A stretch of DNA of 22,048 nucleotides from DASZGL01 sp035938875 (lineage in GTDB: Bacteria; Chloroflexota; Dormibacteria; Aeolococcales; Aeolococcaceae): positions 1-22,048 of the forward strand of contig DASZGL010000053.1 of NCBI GenBank assembly GCA_035938875.1. Reading direction: 5' to 3'. The translations under genes were made by a program, and so were the position numbers. Each line of letters begins with the position of its first letter. Within the stretch, counting starts at the first letter, position 1. Shown piece by piece: positions 14,048 through 20,700 of this stretch. A model generated the notes under the pieces. The model saw nothing but the letters and a program-made list of their open reading frames with translations. It was not told the origin of the DNA and ran no database searches.

Positions 14048-14881
14048 CTAAAGCCGCGATGCGGCGGTGAGCGGCGCTCCGACGAAAGCCTCGTAGTCGA
14101 TGAGCTCGCGCACGGTCGGATGATCGCCGCAGAGCACGCACGCGTGGTTGCGATGCAGGCGCATCTCGCGGAAGCTCATCGCCAGAGCGTCGTGGATGAG
14201 CAGACGCCCGATCAGCGGCCTGCCCGAGCCGGTGACCAGCTTGATCACCTCCACCGCCTGCAGGGTGCCGATGACTCCGGGCAAGGCGGCGAGCACGCCG
14301 GCCTGGCTGCACGCGGGAACCAGTCCCGGGGGCGGCGGCTCGGGGTAGAGGCAGCGATAGCAGCCCTCGCCCGGAACGAAGTCGGAGATCTGCCCCTCGA
14401 AACGGAAGATCGATCCGTGCACCAGCGGTTTGCCGAGCAGATACGCGGCGTCGTTGGCCAGGTACCGAGTCTGGAAGTTGTCGGTGCCATCGACGACGAG
14501 GTCGTACTCGCTGAACAACGTCATGGCGTTGTCGCGGGTGAGCTGAACCGGGTGGGACACGACCTCGACATCGGGATTGAGCTGCTGCGCGCGCTCGGCG
14601 GCGACCTCTGCCTTGAGGCGTCCCACGGCGGCGTCGGGATGGATGACCTGGCGCTGCAGGTTGCTGAGGTCGACTCTGTCACCGTCGATGACACCGACCT
14701 TGCCCACGCCCGATGCCGTGAGGTACATGGCCACGGGCGAGCCCAGGCCGCCGACGCCGAGCACGAGGACGCGCGACTCGAGCAGCTTGCGCTGACCCGC
14801 CGGACCGATCTCGTTGAGCACCAGGTGGCGGCTGTAGCGCTCCAGCTGCGAGTCGTCGAACTCGATGCCCTGTCTGGTCAT
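14048..14881 (-). CDS. moeB: MoeB/ThiF-family E1-like adenylyltransferase (first copy in operon)
   Basis: A 277-aa E1-like enzyme closely following the MoeB pattern: RYSRHLVLNEIGPAGQRKL (15-33), LGVGGLGSPV (41-50), D66, R77 in SNLQRQVIH, K90, D131 in VDGTDNFQTRYLAND. Zinc pairs are C174/C177 (CYRC) and C248/C251 (CVLC). C191 in PACSQAGVLAALPG is the family cysteine. Without a rhodanese domain it is MoeB- or ThiF-like rather than MOCS3-like. Its ATG overlaps the Rrf2 stop as ATGA. The position directly upstream of dsrEFH-like genes suggests it activates a carrier that receives sulfur from that relay. No MoaD or ThiS gene, and no small protein ending in Gly-Gly, was found in the window. Confidence 0.93.
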   Translation of the reverse strand: MTRQGIEFDDSQLERYSRHLVLNEIGPAGQRKLLESRVLVLGVGGLGSPVAMYLTASGVGKVGVIDGDRVDLSNLQRQVIHPDAAVGRLKAEVAAERAQQLNPDVEVVSHPVQLTRDNAMTLFSEYDLVVDGTDNFQTRYLANDAAYLLGKPLVHGSIFRFEGQISDFVPGEGCYRCLYPEPPPPGLVPACSQAGVLAALPGVIGTLQAVEVIKLVTGSGRPLIGRLLIHDALAMSFREMRLHRNHACVLCGDHPTVRELIDYEAFVGAPLTAASRL

Positions 14882-15354
14882 GGACGCGGCTGGCTCGCCG
14901 ATCCGCCGACCGGAATGGTGTGGTAGATGCCGTGGAAGACGCCCTGCTGACGCCGCTCGCGCACCATGTCGGCGATCGTCGTCTCCTCGAGCACCCCGCG
15001 CGCGGCGTCCTCGGCGCGCATCAGCGACGTGCGGATGGAGCAGCCGAAGTTGACCTCACAGGTCTCCGGCGCGCTGAAGCACTCCATCTGCGTCGCCTGG
15101 CCCTCGAGGACGTCGAGCGCGTGCCCCAGGGTGATCTCCTCAGGCGTCCGGCCGAGCACGTGGCCGCCGCGCGGTCCCCGGGTGCTGCGCACCAGGCCGG
15201 CGCGCCGCAGCGTCATCAGCAGCTGGTCGAGAAAGGGACCGGGGACGTGCTGGCGTGCAGCGATGTCGTGCGACGGCACCGGGTCGTCCCCGTAGTGCTC
15301 GGCGAGGTCGAGGAGGGCGCGGATGCCGTAGTCGGCCTTCATCGAGATCTTCAT
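14878..15354 (-). CDS. Rrf2-family transcriptional regulator, probable Fe-S or redox sensor
   Basis: A 158-aa winged-helix Rrf2 protein starting MKISMKADYGIRALLDLAEH. The recognition region is IAARQHVPGPFLDQLLMTLR and the wing is RGPRGGHVLGRTPEEITLG. Cysteines C92, C99 and C105 (ECFSAPETC-x5-C) lie where IscR has C92, C98 and C104, with one extra residue in the first gap. IscR's fourth ligand His107 is not conserved (Arg/Ile region), so the cluster type or fourth ligand may differ. It is the first gene of the sulfur operon and its stop overlaps the next start (ATGA). A promoter and palindrome lie upstream. ATG 15354 fits the family N-terminus, although the nearest strong GGAGG is about 28 nt away, too far to be its ribosome site. 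Confidence 0.92.
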   Translation of the reverse strand: MKISMKADYGIRALLDLAEHYGDDPVPSHDIAARQHVPGPFLDQLLMTLRRAGLVRSTRGPRGGHVLGRTPEEITLGHALDVLEGQATQMECFSAPETCEVNFGCSIRTSLMRAEDAARGVLEETTIADMVRERRQQGVFHGIYHTIPVGGSASQPRP

Positions 15355-15375
15355 GATCGGGGACAGCTCGGTTGG

Positions 15376-15400
15376 ATTGTTGACCTCCTGTGTCAGCAAT
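15376..15400. promoter_or_regulatory. 25-bp palindrome, probable operator of the Rrf2 regulator
   Basis: Plus-strand ATTGTTGAC (15376-15384) and GTCAGCAAT (15392-15400) are inverted repeats with 8 of 9 pairs matched, separated by 7 bp. The 9-7-9 form is typical of dimeric Rrf2 regulators. It begins 22 bp upstream of the Rrf2 ATG and covers the predicted transcription start, as expected for autorepression. Confidence 0.7.
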
Positions 15401-15428
15401 GCTACTGCTGCCGCCGCTGGCGCGTCAA
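15399..15428 (-). promoter_or_regulatory. Promoter of the rrf2-sulfur operon
   Basis: On the minus strand TTGACG (15428-15423) is a 5/6 match to a -35, followed after an 18-bp spacer by TAGCAT (15404-15399) as -10. Transcription would begin near 15392, inside the palindrome at 15376-15400, so a bound regulator would block initiation. Confidence 0.6.
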
Positions 15429-15440
15429 TGGAGATGACAC

Positions 15441-15553
15441 GCGGCCGGCCGGGGGGCACATGCCCGCTGCTCAGACAGTCCTCGCAGAGCGCGCGCTGCG
15501 CGTGCGCGCCTGCTGCGGAACTCGCCGCGGACACATGCCCCCCGTCCGGCCGC
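15441..15553. repeat. Long-range inverted repeat between the barrel gene and the sulfur-operon promoter
   Basis: GCGGCCGGCCGGGGGGCACATG (shown in two parts: GCGGCCGGCC, then GGGGGGCACATG) at 15441-15462 is nearly the reverse complement of 15534-15553, differing by one base and a 2-base gap. The 71 bp between hold further GC-rich self-complementary runs (GCGCGCGC). It could form a long stem in the 3' RNA of the barrel gene or a boundary element. No gene is seen in 15429-15627. Confidence 0.55.
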
Positions 15554-15627
15554 TGGTTAATCCACCTCGCGAGTAGGTAGCACGGGCGTCGCCGACACGG
15601 GGCCCGCCGCTCCGCCTCGCATAGACG

Positions 15628-16344
15628 TCAGACGGTCGCTGCCGCCGTGTGCCAGTCCCAGACTTCGCTGATCGCGGGCATGGGCTGGGAGAAGTCGATG
15701 CCGCTGAGCTCGCGGCCCTTCTCGCGGAACCAGGTGTCGTAGGCGGTTGTCGACACGGCCCACTCGGCGTTGGCGCGCGCCGGGTCGTCTCCCTCCAGGT
15801 AGACGCAGATGACGTCGCCCATGGGAGTGACGTTGAGGAATGCGCGCTCCAGGGTGAGCCCCTTTTCGCGGCGCGACTGATCGTGCTCGGCGCGCCGCGG
15901 GCCCACGGCCTCGGCGAAGAAGGCGCGGACTGCGCCCGACTTGCCGGGGAGAAGTGGCACGCTGAAGGCAAGCCCGCGGCCTCGGACCGCGCCCGGGGTC
16001 CCCCACTCGAGTGCCTTCTCGGGTCCGGGTCCCGGCATCGGCTGGCTGAAGTCGATGCCGTGGATGTCGTGCAGGCCGTTGACGAAGAACTTGTCAATAT
16101 CCTTGTCGGAGGCGGTCAACTTCTGGTTGAGGGCCGGGAAGTCCATATCGCCCTCGGCTTCGAAGTAAGCGGTGACCATCGTCCCTTGGGGCGTTTCCAT
16201 GGAGTAGACCCGCTCCATGGTCATCCCCTTGCTGCGGCGCGAGGCCACGTATTCGTCGAGGCGCGCCGCCAGTTGCTCGGTGAAAGCCTTGAGGGCTGCC
16301 TCCTTGCCGGGAAGGATCGGCACCACGATTGCCCAACTGCTCAT
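15628..16344 (-). CDS. Internally duplicated ABM/EthD-like barrel protein, function unknown
   Basis: A 238-aa protein made of two copies of one domain of about 105 aa, at residues 5-113 and 126-230. Both contain a strand with PxLPGK (VPILPGKEAAL and VPLLPGKSGAV), a helix ending in SRRxKG(M/L)T(M/L)ER, a second strand pair, and the identical nonapeptide GIDFSQPMP at 96-104 and 215-223. This looks like a fused dimer of the ferredoxin-like alpha-beta barrel family (antibiotic monooxygenase/EthD type), which act as homodimers on small hydrophobic or heme-like ligands. No catalytic residue can be named. ATG 16344 has AAGGAG 8 nt upstream, ruling out the longer upstream frame. It has no signal peptide. 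Confidence 0.78.
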   Translation of the reverse strand: MSSWAIVVPILPGKEAALKAFTEQLAARLDEYVASRRSKGMTMERVYSMETPQGTMVTAYFEAEGDMDFPALNQKLTASDKDIDKFFVNGLHDIHGIDFSQPMPGPGPEKALEWGTPGAVRGRGLAFSVPLLPGKSGAVRAFFAEAVGPRRAEHDQSRREKGLTLERAFLNVTPMGDVICVYLEGDDPARANAEWAVSTTAYDTWFREKGRELSGIDFSQPMPAISEVWDWHTAAATV

Positions 16345-16356
16345 GCGTCGCACTCC

Positions 16357-16374
16357 TTGACACGCCGTTGACAC
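16357..16374. promoter_or_regulatory. Direct repeat TTGACAC x2 before the barrel gene
   Basis: TTGACAC occurs at 16357-16363 and 16368-16374, 11 bp apart or one helical turn, 13-30 bp upstream of the barrel-protein ATG. On the minus strand the sequence abuts its ribosome site. The spacing suggests a same-face regulator site. Neither copy has a matching -10 on the plus strand. Confidence 0.35.
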
Positions 16375-16475
16375 AGGTCCCACGCGGGCTGCGCTGGCGA
16401 ACACTACGCCGATCGCCCGAGCCATGGATCACCGCTAACCGCCTATTCGCCAGGGCGACGCGGCGGGCACCCCGG

Positions 16476-16481
16476 TAGGAT
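16476..16481 (+). promoter_or_regulatory. -10-like box for a leaderless tlpA-like transcript
   Basis: TAGGAT ends exactly 6 nt before the GTG at 16488, so transcription would begin at the start codon. No Shine-Dalgarno sequence precedes the GTG, supporting leaderless translation. Confidence 0.5.
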
Positions 16482-16487
16482 CGCCGG

Positions 16488-17051
16488 GTGCCCACCACGC
16501 TGGGATCGCGGCGGCTCATGCTGAGCCTTGCGGCCATCGCCGCGGCCGGCGCGCTGGCGGCTGGGGTCATCCTGGCGGGCACTCGCGGCGCCGGCTCGAC
16601 GAGCACGGCCGCCGGCGTCGTCGGCAACGGACCGGCGCGGCAGGGAGAAACCGCGCCGACGTTTCACGGCACGGGCATCGACGGTCAGCCAGTCGACCTG
16701 GCGACGTTGCGCGGCAAGGTGGTGGTCGTCAACTTCTTCGCCACCTGGTGCAACAACTGCCTCGCCGAGATGCCTCTGCTGCAGCGCGCCGCGCACGACG
16801 ATGCGGCGCGGGGACTCGTGGTCGTCGGGGTGAACTGGCACGAGACCGGAGACGCGCGGGCATTCGTGCGACGCCTGGGCGTCACGTTTCCAACCGTCCT
16901 CGACCAGGCCAGCGTCATCGGCGACACCTACGGAGTCATCGACCTCCCCGAGTCGGTTTTCATCGACAGAGCCGGAAGAGTGACCACAGTGTTTCGTGGA
17001 CAGCTCAGCGACAGCACGCTGCAGGAAGCACTGGCGCCGCTGCTCGGCTGA
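16488..17051 (+). CDS. TlpA/ResA-like membrane-anchored thioredoxin
   Basis: A 187-aa thiol-disulfide oxidoreductase facing outside the membrane. Residues 10-30 (MLSLAAIAAAGALAAGVILA) are an N-terminal anchor or signal. The thioredoxin fold starts near GETAPTFHGTGIDGQ, and has VVVNFFATWCNNCLAEMPLL with redox cysteines C88 and C91 and cis-proline P154 in LPESVF. The active site is CNNC rather than the CEPC or CVPC common in ResA/CcmG, which should shift its redox potential. Family members reduce apocytochrome c or other exported proteins. No cytochrome-maturation gene (ccdA, resB, ccmF) is in the window. It is followed after 23 nt by the Yip1-like gene, which has its own -10-like box. Confidence 0.9.
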   Translation: MPTTLGSRRLMLSLAAIAAAGALAAGVILAGTRGAGSTSTAAGVVGNGPARQGETAPTFHGTGIDGQPVDLATLRGKVVVVNFFATWCNNCLAEMPLLQRAAHDDAARGLVVVGVNWHETGDARAFVRRLGVTFPTVLDQASVIGDTYGVIDLPESVFIDRAGRVTTVFRGQLSDSTLQEALAPLLG

Positions 17052-17062
17052 AGGGGTTTCGC

Positions 17063-17068
17063 TACCGT
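17063..17068 (+). promoter_or_regulatory. -10-like box for a leaderless Yip1-like transcript
   Basis: TACCGT ends 6 nt before the ATG at 17075, the same geometry as at 16476-16481. No ribosome site is visible. The box lies just after the stop of the preceding gene. Confidence 0.45.
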
Positions 17069-17074
17069 ACGACG

Positions 17075-17677
17075 ATGCTGCGGGATGTCACCGGCGCGCT
17101 CAGCCATCCGGAACAGCGCCTCTCGGAAATTGCAGCGGGGCGGCGTTCGCCGGCACGCGCCGGGGCCGTCGTCGTCGCCTGCGGGCTCGCTGCGCTGGGG
17201 CTGTCACTGCTGAGCACGCTTGCCGAGCCGGAGCGAGCTGACACCAATCGTGCCGCAGGTGTCGGCTTCTCCCTGGCGCTGCCGTTTCTCTTCGTCGCGG
17301 TGTGGGTCGCCGACGCCTGGATCATCGACGGCGTCGCCCGTCTGATGGCGTGCCCCGGCCGGCGCCGCACCTACCTGGTCACCAGCGCATTCGCCGTGCC
17401 GGTGCTCGTCGTGTTCGAGGTGGTCAGGGTGATCCAGGCGCTGATCGACCGCGGCGGTAGCGACACCGCCGATGCCACGGCGACGGCGGTCGGCTTCATC
17501 GACTTCGCCGTCCTCGCCTGGTTCGTCGTCCTGCTCGCCATCGCCGTCCGCGCCGTCTACGGCCTGCCGGCGATGAGCGCAGTGGCCGCAGCACTGGCGC
17601 CCTCTGCCGTCATGGCCACGCTGCTCGTGCTCTTCCTCGTCGTCGCCTCGGCGCTGCACGGCGCCGGCGTCATCTGA
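17075..17677 (+). CDS. Yip1-family-like integral membrane protein
   Basis: A 200-aa protein with five predicted helices, at about residues 28-50, 62-84, 100-122, 138-160 and 168-195. The cytoplasmic N-terminus (MLRDVTGALSHPEQRLSEIA) resembles the start of bacterial Yip1-domain proteins, where a short P-containing amphipathic segment precedes the helices. The loop ARLMACPGRRRTYLVTSAFAV is likewise similar to the family's gene-conserved loop between helices 2 and 3. The family's role in bacteria is not known. The frame stays open far upstream through the tlpA-like gene, but the ATG at 17075 with its -10-like box is the sensible start. It converges on the RND exporter with a 27-bp gap. Confidence 0.65.
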   Translation: MLRDVTGALSHPEQRLSEIAAGRRSPARAGAVVVACGLAALGLSLLSTLAEPERADTNRAAGVGFSLALPFLFVAVWVADAWIIDGVARLMACPGRRRTYLVTSAFAVPVLVVFEVVRVIQALIDRGGSDTADATATAVGFIDFAVLAWFVVLLAIAVRAVYGLPAMSAVAAALAPSAVMATLLVLFLVVASALHGAGVI

Positions 17678-17683
17678 GGAACG

Positions 17684-17697
17684 GCGAGGGCGCTCGC
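17684..17697. terminator. Small hairpin between convergent genes
   Basis: GCGAG (17684-17688) and CTCGC (17693-17697) pair around a 4-nt loop in the short gap between the Yip1-like and RND genes. The stem is only 5 bp and has no T-run, so a bidirectional terminator role is speculative. Confidence 0.2.
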
Positions 17698-17704
17698 GCA
17701 GCGA

Positions 17705-20700
17705 TCAGTTGTCGCGACGGCGCAGGTGTGGGGGGGGACGCCGGCGTCGCGACTTGCGCCGCGGTTCTCCAGGCACGCCCGGGCCGCGGTCGGGCGGCGG
17801 CGCCGGTGGCGCCGGCGGCGAGTCGCTCGGCGGCTGCGGCGCGGCCGCGGCAGGCGGCTCCGGGGATGGTGGCGGCGGTTGCGGCGGTGGCGCGACGCCA
17901 ACCGGCGGTTCAGTCGCCGGGTGCCGCCGGGGGATGAAGCTCCCCGGCCGTCGCGGCCGCGGCTCCGGAGGTGGCGCTGTGTTGGGGATCGACAGAGGGG
18001 GCGGCGTGACGTCCAGTCGCGGCAATGGCGGCTGCGCCGTCGTGCGCCGGCGGCCGCTGACGCCGGGGAGCCGCGCGGACGCCGACCGGGGGAGCTCCAG
18101 CGGCGGTGGCGACGCTTCGGGTGTCGCCGGCCGGCGGCGCCCGGACATGCCGGGGAGGCGCCGTGCAGCGGGAGCGGGCGACGGCTCGACGGCCGATTCG
18201 ACCTCGTCGGCGGTAGCCGCCGGAACATGCTCCTCGTACGCCGGTACCTCCTCCGCTTCCTCATCGAACTCCGTTTCGTCGGGCTCGACCCCCTCCTCAT
18301 CGAACTCGGCTTCTTCGAGCTCCACCTCCTCCGGCTCGACCTCTTCGACCTCGGGCTCAGCGACCGCGCCGGCCACCGGACGCGTGCGCTGAGGAAGCGG
18401 CTCGACCGCCCGCCTGCGCCCCTTCGCCGCCCGACCCCCTGCGCCACGAGCCGGCTCCAGGCGGCGAAACTCGGCGGCCGGCGCCGCTATGAGGGGGGCG
18501 GGTGCCACGCGCTCTATGGCCACCGCCACCGGCAGCATCACCGCGAACACCGCCAGCACCGCCAGTCCCAGGTCGATGAGCACCGCCAGGCCGAAGTCGG
18601 CGATCAGCGGCAGGCCGGCCGGGAAAAGGCCACTGATGGCCAGAACGGCGAACCCGGCGCCGAGGGTCGCCGCCGAGACCAGGATGGAACGACCGACGCC
18701 GTGCAGCGCGGCGGCTGCCGCCTCATCGGGGTCGAGGCCGCGGGCGCGTTCCTCGTAGAAGCGATGGAGCAGGACGACGCCGAACTCGGTGCCCAGGGCG
18801 ACAACCAGCGCGCCGAGGACGACGGTGAGCGGGTTGAGCGAACCCAGCGTGTCGCCGGCTCCGGGGAGCTTGCCGAGGACGAGGATGAGCAACGGAGCCC
18901 AGCCCGCTGCCAGCGCCGTGGGCAGGACGGGCAAGAGGGCGCGACGCGGCTCGCGGTAGATGAGGACGAGAGCGACAGCAACAACCAGCAGCGGCAGGAG
19001 ATTGAGAAACAGCCCGCGGCTGGTGATGGTGTCGTAGGCCGACACCCCGAGTGCGGCGATCCCCGCCGGTTCCACCGACGTCAGGCTCGACGGGTGTCCG
19101 GCGAGCTCGCTGCGCAGCTGGTGGACGAGGTTGGCCTCGTCGGCACCCGAGGTGGTGCGCACCCCCAGGGCGATGCGCGCCGACACGGGATTCACCGCGC
19201 CGGGATCCGGGTTGCTCGCGGTGACGTTCATGTAGACGTGGTTGACGACGTCGACCGCCGGGCATGGCGGCGTGTTGGTGGAGAACCCGCCGACCAGCGA
19301 ACGCGCCAGCGCGGGAACGGTGCGCAGCTCGCAGATGAAGTCCGTCTGCGGCTGGGCAGGCACCACGGGCGTCGCCGACACGGGGGGAACCGATGCCAGC
19401 GGCGTCGCCGAGGCTGCGGGTGTCCCCGTGGCGGCCGGCGTGCCCGCGGGTGTCGCAGCCGCCGGGCTGGCGGCGGTCGGGCTGGTGTCGGCGGCGAATG
19501 CGGGGCGGCCATTGGCGACGCGGACGATGTCACCGTCGACCTTCGACGAGGCGGGAGTCGGCGACGAGGAGGGACTCGACGGCGCCGGTGACGTTCCCGG
19601 TGATGCCGCCGATGTTGGCGAGGTCGAGGGCGCCGGTGTCGGTGAGGGTGACGGCGGCAGCGTGATCGTCCCCGTCTGGTCGCACTTCCCGGTGAGCGGG
19701 CCGAGCAGCGCGTCGCCGATCGACGTCGCCTGCGCCACCGCGTCCGGGTGACACGCGCTGATCTCCTGCGTCGCGCGGCGCTGCCAGAGCACGTTGTCGG
19801 GCGGATTGGTGTTCGAGGGACCGACCGGCGCACCCTCGAGATAGATGTCGAGCTCGTTGGTGTACCCAGTCTGCGCGCGAACGGTCTGGATGTCCTTGAG
19901 CTCGTTGAGCGACGGCGCGAGGAGCTTCTCGACGTCGGTCTGCACGGGGACGCGTGGCGTCAGCGCCCAGCCGGCGATCGCCAGCAGCGCCGCGGGGACG
20001 AGCACCACCTGCCAGCGCGACGCCAGCGCGGTGGTCCGCTGCGCGGGTGGCGGTGCGGTCTCGCTCGCCGTGTCGGGAACGACCAGGCCGAGTTGCTCGC
20101 GGCGCTTGTCCTGCGCCGCAGCGGCGGGGAGGGCTATCAACAACGCCGCCAGCCAGGCGACGATGACGCCGCCGACCAACACCAGAGCGAACTCGGCGAC
20201 GAGCGGCACCGCGACCAGGACACTTCCCGCGTCAACGCCGGCGATGACGCCGAGGCTGGCCAGGCCGGCGACGGTCGCGCCCGCCGCGGCGAGCGTCGCC
20301 GGACCGGTGTTGCGCAGTACCTGGCGCAGTGATGCCTCGATGCCGAGGCCGTTGCGCCGTTCCTCGGCGAAGCGGGCGACCATCTGCACCGCATAGTCGA
20401 CGCCGAGACCGACCAGCACCGGGACTCCGGCGAGCACCGCGGGCGTCACCGATACGCCGAGGAACATCGTGACGCCCAGCGTCAGCAGTGCGGCGAATGC
20501 TGCGGCGAGCAGCGGCCACACCCGCCCGCGCGCGCCGAACGTGCCCACCAGGAGAACCAGCATCACCAGCAGCGCGACGGGGAAGAGGGCGAGCAGCAGG
20601 TGTGTTGTCACCGTGGTCACACCCGCGGCGAGCAGGGGCGCACCCGCGATGGTGTAGCTGAAGGGCGCGTTGTGGAACGCGCGGTCACACGCGCCGGAGG

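Noticed and set aside
13664..14926. Plus-strand open frame of 420 codons opposite dsrE and the first E1
   Set aside because: Antisense shadow of well-recognised genes, with no family signature.
16357..16373. Tandem TTGACA as consensus -35 boxes for the tlpA-like gene
   Set aside because: No -10 at 16-19 bp from either copy, and the gene's own -10-like box lies about 100 bp away.
17726..19591. Plus-strand open frame of about 620 codons opposite the RND exporter
   Set aside because: The translation is dominated by Arg and low-complexity runs mirroring the Pro-rich tail of the exporter. No domain or ribosome site.
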